From Pseudomonas sp. KBW05 (GTDB lineage Bacteria > Pseudomonadota > Gammaproteobacteria > Pseudomonadales > Pseudomonadaceae), in NCBI RefSeq assembly GCF_003852405.1, contig NZ_QAJM01000052.1, forward strand, positions 1 through 64,000: a DNA stretch of 64,000 nucleotides. Direction: 5' to 3'. A model generated the notes under the pieces. That model was given only the letters and a program-made list of their open reading frames with translations. It was not told the DNA's origin and searched no databases. The first letter of the stretch is position 1, and every line of letters starts with the position of its first letter. The position numbers and the translations under genes are program-made. Positions 9,152 to 18,589 of the stretch are shown one piece after another.

Positions 9152-10258
9152 ATGGCGTTTGACTCACCCCGCGCAGCCTACGAACACGCCATCGCCCAGC
9201 AGGGCTTCGTTGCCGACGAAGCCCAGCGTCGGGCGGTGGAGGCGCTGCAAGCCTGCCATGAAGCGCTGCATCAAGGCCGCTCGCCGATCACCGGGGTTTA
9301 CCTGTGGGGGCCGGTGGGGCGTGGCAAAACCTGGCTGATGGACCAGTTCTACCAAAGCCTGCGGGTGCCTGCGCGGCGCCAGCATTTTCATCACTTCATG
9401 GGCTGGGTGCATCAGCGCTCGTTTCAGCTCACGGGTGTTCAGGACCCCTTGCAGGCACTGGCCCGTGAGCTGGCCCGGGAAGTGCGCGTGCTGTGCTTTG
9501 ACGAGTTGTTCGTCAATGATATCGGCGACGCAATCATCCTGGGGCGGCTGTTCCAGGTGATGTTCGAGGAAGGCGTGGTGATGGTCTGCACGTCCAACCA
9601 GCCGCCGGATCAGTTGTACGCGGGCGGCTTTAACCGTGAGCGTTTCCTGCCGGGTATCGCGGCCATCCAGCAGCATATGCGGGTGGTGGCGGTGGATGGC
9701 GCCGAGGATCATCGTTTGCACCCAGGCCTGGGCGTGCAGCGTTACTGGGTGAACCAGCCCGATGCGTTGGGCGAGGTGTTCAAGCAATTGACGGAGGGAC
9801 AGGCTGTGCGCAGCGGGCCGGTCAGCGTTGGCTACCGTTCTATTGTCGCCGTGCAGTCCAGTGATAGCGTGCTCTGGTGTCGCTACGCCGATCTGTGCGA
9901 ACAACCTCTGGCGGCGATGGATTTCATGCAGTTGTGTGATCGTTTTAGCGCGATCCTACTCGGCGAAGTCCCTAACCTCAGCGCGCAAAAACGCCCTGGG
10001 CGCATTGCGCGCGGCACCGAAGATGGTGTCCAGCGTGTCGAGGCGGGTGATCGGGAGTTGCCCGAGTTGTCGGTACACGATGACAGTGTGCGGCGCTTCA
10101 TTGCCCTGGTGGATGAATGCTACGACCGCAAAGTGCCGTTATTCATCGAGGCCGAGGTGCCGTTGGAGTGCCTGTACACCGAAGGTTATCTGGAGTTTGC
10201 GTTTCGCCGCACACTGAGTCGTTTGCAAGAGATGCAATTGCAGCGTTTTGGGGTGTAA
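9152..10258 (+). CDS. ZapE/AFG1-family ATPase
   Basis: 368 residues. The P-loop is GPVGRGKTWLMDQFY at about residues 51-65, and Walker B is VLCFDELFVNDIGDA, which is characteristic of the ZapE/AFG1 family. SNQPPDQLYAGGFNRERFLP is the conserved sensor region. E. coli ZapE associates with the divisome and affects FtsZ rings. Here the gene sits directly behind pepN (5-base gap, no good Shine-Dalgarno), not beside the ribosomal-protein genes where the usual pseudomonad zapE lies, so it may be a second paralogue. For that reason I give no symbol. Confidence 0.85.
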   Translation: MAFDSPRAAYEHAIAQQGFVADEAQRRAVEALQACHEALHQGRSPITGVYLWGPVGRGKTWLMDQFYQSLRVPARRQHFHHFMGWVHQRSFQLTGVQDPLQALARELAREVRVLCFDELFVNDIGDAIILGRLFQVMFEEGVVMVCTSNQPPDQLYAGGFNRERFLPGIAAIQQHMRVVAVDGAEDHRLHPGLGVQRYWVNQPDALGEVFKQLTEGQAVRSGPVSVGYRSIVAVQSSDSVLWCRYADLCEQPLAAMDFMQLCDRFSAILLGEVPNLSAQKRPGRIARGTEDGVQRVEAGDRELPELSVHDDSVRRFIALVDECYDRKVPLFIEAEVPLECLYTEGYLEFAFRRTLSRLQEMQLQRFGV

Positions 10259-10423
10259 GAAAAATCCCCGGCACCTCACTGTTCACGCGTGTTCATGCGC
10301 GGAAGCACCGTATTTTCAGGCGGGAATTTGTCGTTAATCTCCTTCATCTATCGCCCGTACCGCGCTTACAATCGTCCGCCTCAAAGGGAGATGACTCCCG
10401 TGCAGTCGCTATCGAGGAAGGAA

Positions 10424-10915
10424 ATGGACACCCCAGACATTCTGGTGCTGCAAGCCAGCTATACCAATCCCGTACACGCCGAGGCGATCAGCCTGGTACT
10501 CAACCATTACGCCGAAGACCCGATGGGGGGTGGCCACAGCCTGCCTGCCGATCTGCTGCAGCAACTGTCTGGCGAGTTGGCCAAGCGCCCGCATGCATTC
10601 AGCGTTCTGGCGTTTGTCGGCGGCGAGCCAGCGGGGTTGGTCAATTGCTTTGAAGGGTTTTCGACCTTTGCTTGTCGCCCCTTGGTCAACGTCCACGATG
10701 TGGTGGTGATGAATGCCTTTCGCGGCCTGGGCTTGAGCCAGAAAATGCTGCAGAAGGTCGAAGAAATCGCCCGTCAGCGCGGTTGCTGCAAGATCACCCT
10801 GGAGGTGCTCGAGGGGAATGCGGTGGCTCAGTCGGCATACCGTAAGTTCGGATTTGATGATTCGAAGTTTGATCCGGCACACGGACGCATGTTGTTTTGG
10901 CACAAGCCTTTGTAA
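10424..10915 (+). CDS. GNAT family N-acetyltransferase
   Basis: 163 residues from ATG 10424, which has GAGGAAGG immediately upstream. An in-frame ATG at 10391 has its purine tract abutting the codon and is less likely. The acetyl-CoA-binding core is visible as VVVMNAFRGLGLSQKMLQKV (R-G-L-G-L loop), followed by ITLEVLEGNAVAQSAYRKFGF, the standard GNAT motif A/B arrangement. The acceptor substrate cannot be inferred. It stands alone, with 165 bases before it and a convergent terminator beyond it. Confidence 0.88.
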   Translation: MDTPDILVLQASYTNPVHAEAISLVLNHYAEDPMGGGHSLPADLLQQLSGELAKRPHAFSVLAFVGGEPAGLVNCFEGFSTFACRPLVNVHDVVVMNAFRGLGLSQKMLQKVEEIARQRGCCKITLEVLEGNAVAQSAYRKFGFDDSKFDPAHGRMLFWHKPL

Positions 10916-10936
10916 GTGGCCAGTGTTAGAAAGTGC

Positions 10937-10965
10937 AAAAAAACAAGGCGCCAGATTCTGGCGCC
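10937..10965 (-). terminator. Rho-independent terminator of the minus-strand small secreted-protein gene
   Basis: A perfect stem GGCGCCAG-ATT-CTGGCGCC occupies 10947-10965. Read on the minus strand it is followed by TTGTTTTTTT. It lies about 50 bases beyond the stop of the gene at 11016-11237. Confidence 0.85.
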
Positions 10966-11015
10966 AAGTTACCCTGGTCAAAGGAGCGGCATGACAAAGG
11001 GGGGTGACGGGTTAA

Positions 11016-11237
11016 TCAACTTTTCGGTTGTGGCTCGTTGCTGTTTTGAACAGCAGGCACTGTTTTCGGATTCTTCACATTAGCGGCAGCCGTTTGTTCG
11101 GCCTTGCTGTTCTGCTGGTCTTGCATGAATTTGAAATTGGCATAGAACTCCCGCGAACGCTCGGCGCCACCTTCAGCAAAGGCGGCGGCAGAGGTCAGGG
11201 TCATCAGGCCGGCAAGCATCAAAGTAGAGAGTTTCAT
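11016..11237 (-). CDS. Small secreted/periplasmic hypothetical protein
   Basis: 73 residues from ATG 11237. An upstream in-frame ATG at 11252 would add only MGIPT before the signal peptide. MKLSTLMLAGLMTLTSAAAFA is a classical Sec signal with a cleavage site after AFA. The mature part is about 50 residues, polar and Gln/Asn/Lys-rich (SREFYANFKFMQDQQNSKAE), with no cysteine. I do not recognise a function. It is monocistronic, with its own terminator at 10937-10965. Confidence 0.75.
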   Translation of the reverse strand: MKLSTLMLAGLMTLTSAAAFAEGGAERSREFYANFKFMQDQQNSKAEQTAAANVKNPKTVPAVQNSNEPQPKS

Positions 11238-11338
11238 CGTCGGTATTCCCATAAGTATTTGATTGGCGTCTGTTCGCTTGATCAGACTCGTGGGGGCGAT
11301 TATGTGCAGGCATTATTAAGTGAGGCTTAAGTGAGTGA

Positions 11339-11372
11339 CCGCGAAACTTAACGACCTCGTTAAATTTCGCGG
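11339..11372. repeat. Long inverted repeat downstream of the TonB receptor gene
   Basis: CCGCGAAA-c-TTAACG-acct-CGTTAA-a-TTTCGCGG forms two stacked stems separated by a single opposed pair. It starts 18 bases past the receptor stop (11391) on the minus strand and has no U-tract on either side. It may be a terminator lacking a T-run, or a structure that stabilises the 3' end of the mRNA. Confidence 0.6.
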
Positions 11373-11390
11373 CTGCGCAGGCAAGAGGAT

Positions 11391-13628
11391 TTACAGTTTC
11401 CAATCCAGGGCCAGCGTAATAGCGCGCGGGTCACCCCAATACACACCATTGTAGAAGCCGACGCGCTCGTAATATTTTTTATCAAATAGATTGTTTACGT
11501 TAAGGGATGCCGAAATGTGCTCGTCGAACTGGTAGCGCGACATCAGGTTGACCACGGTATAGGCCTGTTGGGTGATCTTGGCGCGTTCGGTGTTCAGGTA
11601 GCCTTCCGTGTCCCGGCCGCCGCTTGGGCGATCGGCGAACTGGTAGAAGTCGCTCTGCCAGTTCACCGCGCCGCCAACGGTCAATCCGCGCCATTCGCCT
11701 GGCAGGCGATAGGATGTCGAAACCTTGAGCATGTTCAATGGCACGTTGGTGTTGCTGCGCTGCTTGTCACCGTTCAGCGAGTGGGTGTAGCTGTAGCCCG
11801 CCGTGAGGTTCCAGTCCTGCATGACCTCACCTGACACCTCGGCTTCAAACCCCTGGACCTTGCTGCCTTTGCCCCCGGATGTGTAGAACTGTTCGCGGGT
11901 GATGGGGTCGGGTTTGGCGGCATTGTCCAGTTCGGCGACGTTGTCCTGGGTGCTCCAGAAATACGCGGCCGCCAGGTTCAGGCGCTCGTTCAACAGGCTG
12001 CCTTTAAGGCCGACTTCATAGTTGCTGCCCACCACGGGCTCCAGGTACTTCCTGCTGACGTCACGTACGCTTTGCGGGTTGAAGATGTCGGTGTAGCTGG
12101 CGTACACGGTGTACTCAGGCGTGATGTCGTAGAGCAGGCCGGCGTAGGGGGTCCACATGTCGTTGTGGGTTTGCCGGGTTTTTGGTGCGCGGGTCAACTG
12201 GAAGTTGGCGTCATACTCCGGCGAGACGCTTTCGATCTCCCAACTGCCATAACGGCTGCCTAGAACGGCGTGCAGTTTTTCGGTGAGGCTCAGGCGTGTC
12301 GCCAGGTAGCCGGCTTTTTGTTTCTTGCGCGAGTGCTCGCCTTGCAGGTTGGTGGTGCGGTCGGGGAACTTGGCGATGCCGCCCATGTGTTTCCAGTCTG
12401 CGATGTTCTCGTACCCATCCGGTGTTTCAAAACGCTGGTAGGGCGACGAGTCGCGCTGCTCGGACTCGCCGTAACCCACCATCAACTCATGTTCACGGCC
12501 TAGCAATGAATAGGTGCCGTTGAGATTCAGATCGACCACATCCATTTTCGACGTGCCCACCATCTGGTTGGTCCAGGCGGTCATGCCGCTGCCATCGGGG
12601 TTGGGAAAGCCCGAGCCGCCGTAATACACCTTGCCGTCGGTGTCACTTTGCCGGTGGGTGTAGGCGGCCTTCAGGCGCCAATCCGCAGACAGTTTGTGGT
12701 CGATGGAGGCGAAGGTGGTCTTGTCCTTGAGCGGCCAGGAGCTCCAATCGGCCGCCAGGTTGGCCGAGCGTGAGAGTCGCGCCTTGCTGCCGTCGCTGTT
12801 CCAATAGGGCAGGGTGCCCCAGGAGCTGCCCTGCACATGCTTGTTCTGGTAGTCAAAACCTACGGCAACCACGGTGTCGTCCGTCAGGTCGCCTTCGAGA
12901 ATGCCGTAGCCGACTTCCCGTTGCAGTGCGTAGTTGTCGCGAAAGGACTTGCTATCACGGTACGCCAGCACCGTACGCCCGCGCAGCCGGCCGTCAAATG
13001 CCAGCGGCCCGCCCACATCCAGGTAGCTGTAGTAATTGTCATGGCTGGCGCCGCTGACGCCGGTCTGGGCTTGCCACTGGGCGGTGGGGCGCTTGCGAAT
13101 CATGTTGACCGTGGCCGAGGGGTTGCCGGCACCGGTGGTCAGGCCGGTGGCGCCGCGGACCACTTCAATGCGGTCGTAGATGATGGTATCGGCGTCTGAC
13201 TTCATGCGTCCGAAGGTGTTGAGCATGCCGTCGATCTGGAAGTTATCGATCCCGTAGCCACGGGATGAATAGCCCGCGCGATCCGAGTCCAGATGCTGCA
13301 CGGTAACGCCCGTGGTCTGGCGCAGTACGTCAGTCAATGTATTGAGATTGAAATCATCCATCTGCTGGCGTGTGACCACCGAGATGGATTGCGGGGTTTC
13401 CTTGATCGACAGATTCAAGCGCGTGGCGGTGCTCATCGAGCCCGTGGTGTAGGCGCCGGTATGCTCGGTTGTAGCGCCCAGGCCTTCGGCGGTGATGCTG
13501 GTGCTGCCCAGCTCCAAGGCCTTGGCCGGTGTGGGTTCTGGGTCGGTTTCAGCCAGCAGGTCAGGGCTCAGCACGACGCTGAACAGGCCAAGGGTGAAGG
13601 TCATGGAACGGGTGAAGGGCGCGAACAT
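11391..13628 (-). CDS. TonB-dependent siderophore receptor (FpvA-like, no signalling domain)
   Basis: 745 residues from ATG 13628, with AAGGAGT about 9 bases upstream and a hydrophobic signal sequence ending near LLAETDPEP. The plug begins with ELGSTSITAEGLG, then TATRLNLSIKETPQSISVVT, RQQMDDFNLNTLTDVLRQTTG and SSRGYGIDNFQIDG, all close to the ferripyoverdine receptor FpvA. The barrel ends in VNNLFDKKYYERVGFYNGVYWGDPRAITLALDWKL with a terminal hydrophobic residue as usual. Only ~40 residues separate signal peptide and plug, so the N-terminal STN signalling domain of FpvA is absent and surface signalling through a FecR is not expected. A Fur box lies at 13721-13736. The ligand is probably a hydroxamate-type ferric siderophore. 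Confidence 0.9.
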   Translation of the reverse strand: MFAPFTRSMTFTLGLFSVVLSPDLLAETDPEPTPAKALELGSTSITAEGLGATTEHTGAYTTGSMSTATRLNLSIKETPQSISVVTRQQMDDFNLNTLTDVLRQTTGVTVQHLDSDRAGYSSRGYGIDNFQIDGMLNTFGRMKSDADTIIYDRIEVVRGATGLTTGAGNPSATVNMIRKRPTAQWQAQTGVSGASHDNYYSYLDVGGPLAFDGRLRGRTVLAYRDSKSFRDNYALQREVGYGILEGDLTDDTVVAVGFDYQNKHVQGSSWGTLPYWNSDGSKARLSRSANLAADWSSWPLKDKTTFASIDHKLSADWRLKAAYTHRQSDTDGKVYYGGSGFPNPDGSGMTAWTNQMVGTSKMDVVDLNLNGTYSLLGREHELMVGYGESEQRDSSPYQRFETPDGYENIADWKHMGGIAKFPDRTTNLQGEHSRKKQKAGYLATRLSLTEKLHAVLGSRYGSWEIESVSPEYDANFQLTRAPKTRQTHNDMWTPYAGLLYDITPEYTVYASYTDIFNPQSVRDVSRKYLEPVVGSNYEVGLKGSLLNERLNLAAAYFWSTQDNVAELDNAAKPDPITREQFYTSGGKGSKVQGFEAEVSGEVMQDWNLTAGYSYTHSLNGDKQRSNTNVPLNMLKVSTSYRLPGEWRGLTVGGAVNWQSDFYQFADRPSGGRDTEGYLNTERAKITQQAYTVVNLMSRYQFDEHISASLNVNNLFDKKYYERVGFYNGVYWGDPRAITLALDWKL

Positions 13629-13720
13629 CGCGGAAGACTCCTTGTCGTCTTTGCGGCCTTCTCGGTAAGAAAAGGCCATGGCTCAAAGACGAAAGGAGCG
13701 AGGGAACTTTAGGGCTAGAT

Positions 13721-13736
13721 GAGAATGATTGTTATC
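13721..13736 (-). promoter_or_regulatory. Fur box upstream of the siderophore receptor
   Basis: GAGAATGATTGTTATC. Its reverse complement GATAACAATCATTCTC matches 12 of 16 positions of the AATGATAATCATTATC half of the Fur consensus. It lies about 95 bases upstream of the receptor ATG, the expected place for iron repression. Confidence 0.75.
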
Positions 13737-13756
13737 TTTTTGTTACAAACTATCGA

Positions 13757-15499
13757 TTACTTGGCCACCACATCAGTGGGTTCGGCCTTCTTCGGCTTGA
13801 TCAAACTGAAATCAATCAACGGCTTCTGCTGGCGCAGGTACGGGTTGCCGATCATCTGTGGGCGCGCCTTGAAGCTGTCGCTGACCAGGCTTTTGCTGCG
13901 GTCCAGTTCGTCGAAGCTCAGCCCGGCCAGGTCGGCCCAGGTGTGAATCAACTGCGAGCTGCTGTAAGGGCGCTGCAAGTCGCCGGCAAAGCTCCAGTCG
14001 TGGCTCTCGCGCCATTTCGGCGAGGCGTAGGCCATGAACGGAATGGTGTACATCGGTGCCGTCGGCTTGCCTTCGTTGCGCCCCAGGGTGGTGTGGCCGG
14101 CAGAGTCGAATACGTCTTCGCCGTGGTCCGACAAGTACAGCAGGAAGCCGTTGGGATCGGTCTTGGCGTAATCCTTGATCAGGCTCGACACCACGAAATC
14201 GTTGTACAGCACCGCATTGTCGTAGCTGTTGTAGGTCGGCAACTGATCGTCGCTGACCCCGGCCGGTACGCCTTGGCGGTCGGTGAACTTGTCGAAGGTC
14301 GGTGGGTAACGGTACTGGTAGCTCATGTGAGTGCCCAGCAAATGCACCACGATGAACTTGCGCTCGGCCGGGTCGGCCAGGGCCTTGGCGAACGGTGGCA
14401 GTACGTCGCCATCGTACTGGCGGGCATTCTGGTTGCGGTTGTTGTTGAGGTAGACCTGTTCGTCAGCCTGTTCAGAGAACGTGGTGAGCATGGTGTTGCG
14501 CTTGGTCATGGTCTGCTGGTTGGTGATCCAGTAGGTCTTGTAGCCGGCTTGTTTCATCACGCTGACAATGGACGGGGTCTTGAGATAAAGATCCGGGTTC
14601 TCTTCGTCAGCAAAAGTGAGGACTTGTTGCAGCGCTTCAATGGTGTAGGGGCGCGGAGTGATGACGTTGTCGAACACCGCCAGTTGGTCGCGCAACTTGT
14701 CCAGTTCCGGCGTGGTGTTGCGCGGGTAGCCGTAGAGGCTCATGCGCTGGCGGTTGGTGGACTCGCCGATCACCAGCACCAGGGTCGAGGGTTGGCCTGC
14801 CATGGTGTCTTTGAGGTTACGCAGCGGTGGGATCTGGCTGGCACTGTCGAGCATGCCTTGCATATTGTCCAGCTGCTGGGTGTAGCGGTGGTAGGCGACG
14901 ATCATCTGCCATGGCACCGCCGGCTCGATACGCGCTTCGAAGCGGTCGATGGCATCTTCCATGGTGTCGCTGCGGGCGATCTGCTTGACCAGCGGGTAGC
15001 CGACAATCGCGATCACGATGGCAGTGGCCGCCACCAGTGCCTGGCCACGTGGCAGGTACACCGGGCGTACACGGGTCCAGAGGAAAACGGCCAGGGCGGT
15101 GTGGGCAATGAACGCCAGCACGATCCACCAGGCGAAGTATTGGGTGGCATATTCGCCGGCTTCAGAGATGTTCGATTCGAACATGATGAAGATGACGCTT
15201 TGGGAAAATTCCTGCTGGTAGATGAAGAAATAACCCAGGCCTGCCATGGAACAGGCCCACAGCACCACGCCGATCAAGGCGGCGAACAAACGGGTGTGGC
15301 GTGGGAAGACCAACAGGGGCGCGAGCCACAGGGCACTCATGAAGAATGCCTGGCGAAAGCCCGCGAAACCGGAAGTGCCGGTCAGCAGGATAAGCAGTTG
15401 GGTAATACCCGAGAAGTACCAGAAAAACAGGAACAGCCAGCCAAGGCCGGCCCAATCAAAGCCTTTCGCAGACTTAGTGCTGCGTTTGAACATCGCCAT
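13757..15499 (-). CDS. cptA: Phosphoethanolamine transferase, CptA-like
   Basis: 580 residues from ATG 15499, which has GGAG about 7 bases upstream. Five hydrophobic segments occupy roughly the first 170 residues, followed by a periplasmic sulfatase-fold domain. The motif VIGESTNRQRMSLYGYPRNT (GEST) places the nucleophilic Thr near residue 248, and YLSDHGEDVFD carries the later metal ligands. Enzymes of this group transfer phosphoethanolamine from phosphatidylethanolamine to lipid A or LPS core sugars at the inner-membrane periplasmic face; CptA acts on core heptose. The symbol rests on overall resemblance. An EptA/EptC relative cannot be excluded. It shares orientation with the downstream receptor gene, with ~130 bases and a Fur box between. 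Confidence 0.82.
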   Translation of the reverse strand: MAMFKRSTKSAKGFDWAGLGWLFLFFWYFSGITQLLILLTGTSGFAGFRQAFFMSALWLAPLLVFPRHTRLFAALIGVVLWACSMAGLGYFFIYQQEFSQSVIFIMFESNISEAGEYATQYFAWWIVLAFIAHTALAVFLWTRVRPVYLPRGQALVAATAIVIAIVGYPLVKQIARSDTMEDAIDRFEARIEPAVPWQMIVAYHRYTQQLDNMQGMLDSASQIPPLRNLKDTMAGQPSTLVLVIGESTNRQRMSLYGYPRNTTPELDKLRDQLAVFDNVITPRPYTIEALQQVLTFADEENPDLYLKTPSIVSVMKQAGYKTYWITNQQTMTKRNTMLTTFSEQADEQVYLNNNRNQNARQYDGDVLPPFAKALADPAERKFIVVHLLGTHMSYQYRYPPTFDKFTDRQGVPAGVSDDQLPTYNSYDNAVLYNDFVVSSLIKDYAKTDPNGFLLYLSDHGEDVFDSAGHTTLGRNEGKPTAPMYTIPFMAYASPKWRESHDWSFAGDLQRPYSSSQLIHTWADLAGLSFDELDRSKSLVSDSFKARPQMIGNPYLRQQKPLIDFSLIKPKKAEPTDVVAK

Positions 15500-15639
15500 C
15501 CAGCGCTCCAACCCGGTGATTTTTCAGTTGTGTGCAGGAATGCACGCAACAGAGGCCACCCTTGCATGGGGCGGCCCTTGGGGGCTGGAGTATCGGGAAG
15601 GGGGTGTGAAAACTTCGTGAGTTTTTTGTAAGGATTGCC

Positions 15640-15816
15640 TTACAGGGTGCTTAGCGCCGGGATCGAGGCCTGATCGAGCTGGGCTTGCAGGTGCGAGCGC
15701 AGGCGCAGGACTTCCTGCTGCAATTGATCGCGCTCATGCTTCAGCTGGCGCAACTCATCGCGACGGACAGTGACGTAGAGGGTCTGTGGAGGGCGGGTCA
15801 TCTGTGCTGTGCTCAT
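15640..15816 (-). CDS. Small coiled-coil hypothetical protein
   Basis: 58 residues, ATG at 15816 with GAGGCAAGCA directly upstream, and stop TAA at 15640-15642. It reads MSTAQMTRPPQTLYVTVRRD and continues into a heptad-patterned, Leu/Gln/Arg-rich helix (LRQLKHERDQLQQEVLRLRS), ending in ASIPALSTL. The helix predicts a short parallel coiled coil, so the protein probably dimerises. No signal peptide is present. It is easily missed because of its length. It is divergent from gnd and lies upstream of cptA. The function is unknown. Confidence 0.7.
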   Translation of the reverse strand: MSTAQMTRPPQTLYVTVRRDELRQLKHERDQLQQEVLRLRSHLQAQLDQASIPALSTL

Positions 15817-16085
15817 TGCTTGCCTCGCAAATAGCCGGTAGATCGCGGTGCCAGAACGCTTGATTCGAGGTTCTCGGCATCAGTCGGAAGCAAGTCTGAA
15901 TTCTTTTTTGCGGCAAGGGAACTTTTTTATTTTTGATGGTCGTGTGACTTTCGCTGCCGTGATGGTGAAACGATGGCTACTTTTTTGTCATGAAACTGAA
16001 TGGATCTGCACTGTTCTCATCCTCATTAGCCTCATTGCGCTATAAACTATGTCACACATTTTTTAGTAGTTAGGAGCATCAGCAC

Positions 16086-17065
<980 letters not shown>

Positions 17066-17069
<4 letters not shown>

Positions 17070-18589
17070 CCGCCAACGGCAAGAAGTCCAAGGCCGAACC
17101 CGCTCCAGCCACCACCCTGTTTCTGTTTGGCGCCCATGGCGACCTGGTCAAGCGCCTGCTGATGCCGGCGCTGTACAACCTCAGTCGCGATGGGTTGCTG
17201 GGCGATGGCCTGCGCATTGTCGGCGTTGATCACAACGCCATCAGTGACGCGGACTTTGCCAAGAAGCTCGAAGATTTCATCCGCACCGAGGCCGCAAGCA
17301 AGGTCAAGGGCAGTGCCGACAACGCCCTGGACCCACAATTGTGGGCCCAGTTGGCCAAAGGCATCAGCTACGTAGAGGGCGACTTCCTCGACGACAGCAC
17401 CTATGCGGACATCGGTCAGAAAATCGCTGACAGCGGTACTGGCAATGCGGTGTTCTACCTGGCCACTGCACCGCGCTTCTTCAGTGAAGTGGTGCAGCGC
17501 CTGGGCAGTGCCGGCTTGCTGGCGGAAACCGAGGAAGGTTTCCGCCGTGTGGTGATCGAGAAGCCCTTCGGCTCCGACCTGGCCACCGCCGAGGCGTTGA
17601 ACGCCAGCCTGCTCAAGGTGATGAGCGAGAAGCAGATCTATCGCATCGACCATTACCTGGGCAAGGAAACCGTGCAGAACATCCTGATCAGCCGTTTTTC
17701 CAACGTGCTGTTCGAAGCGTTCTGGAACAATCACTACATTGACCACGTACAAATCACCGCCGCCGAAACCGTCGGCGTCGAGACGCGGGGCAATTTCTTC
17801 GAAAAAACGGGCACCTTGCGCGACATGGTGCCCAACCACCTGTTCCAGTTGCTGGCGATGGTGGCCATGGAACCGCCTGCCGCCTTCGGTGCCGACGCCG
17901 TGCGTGGGGAAAAGGCCAAGGTGATTGGGGCAGTGCGTCCCTGGTCCCTGGAGGATGCGCGGGCCAACTCGGTACGTGGGCAATACACCGCCGGTGAAAT
18001 CGGCGGCAAGCAGTTGCCCGGTTACCGTGAAGAAGCCAACGTCGCACCGGACAGCAGCACCGAAACCTTCGTCGCCCTCAAGGTGATGATCGACAACTGG
18101 CGCTGGGTCGGCGTGCCGTTCTATCTGCGCACCGGCAAGCGCATGAGCGTGCGCGACACCGAAATCGTCATCTGTTTCAAGCCGGCACCCTATGCGCAGT
18201 TTCGCGACACCGAAGTGGATGAGCTCAAGCCCACCTATTTGAAAATCCAGATCCAGCCAAACGAAGGCATGTGGTTCGACCTGCTGGCGAAGAAGCCTGG
18301 GCCGACCTTGGACATGGCCAATATCCAGCTGGGTTTTGCCTACAAGGACTTCTTCGAAATGCAGCCGTCGACCGGGTATGAAACCCTGATCTACGACTGC
18401 ATGACCGGCGACCAGACCCTGTTCCAGCGTGCGGACAATATCGAAAACGGCTGGCGCGCGGTGCAGCCGTTCCTCGATGCGTGGAAGCAGGATGACGGGA
18501 TCGAGGCCTACAAGGCCGGCGAAGATGGCCCGGCAGCGGCAGATGTGCTGCTGGCCCGTGATGGTCGCACTTGGCACACACTCGGATGA
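17066..18589 (+). CDS. zwf: Glucose-6-phosphate 1-dehydrogenase
   Basis: 507 residues. It oxidises glucose 6-phosphate to 6-phosphogluconolactone, feeding the Entner-Doudoroff and pentose-phosphate routes. [20 protein letters not shown] is the coenzyme-binding G-x-x-G-D-L motif. The active-site signature RIDHYLGKE lies near residues 193-201, with the preceding [14 protein letters not shown]. The window shows no edd/hexR or pgl next to it, unlike the main zwf-pgl-eda locus of many pseudomonads, so this is probably the gnd-linked isoenzyme. It is coupled on both sides by four-base ATGA overlaps. Confidence 0.95.

Noticed and set aside
6429-9167. A long open frame (over 900 codons) on the minus strand opposite pepN.
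   Set aside because: It is a shadow of the highly codon-biased pepN gene. The predicted product is a low-complexity His/Gln/Arg/Val-rich sequence with no domain, and pepN is unambiguous.
13943-15631. A 560-codon open frame on the plus strand across the CptA gene.
   Set aside because: Same GC-driven shadow effect. The minus-strand product has transmembrane segments and the GEST active site, which settles the strand.
15817-16085. A HexR-type site controlling gnd-zwf.
   Set aside because: No TTGT-N7/8-ACAA pattern was found upstream of gnd. Only a ribosome-binding site and AT-rich promoter-like sequence are visible.
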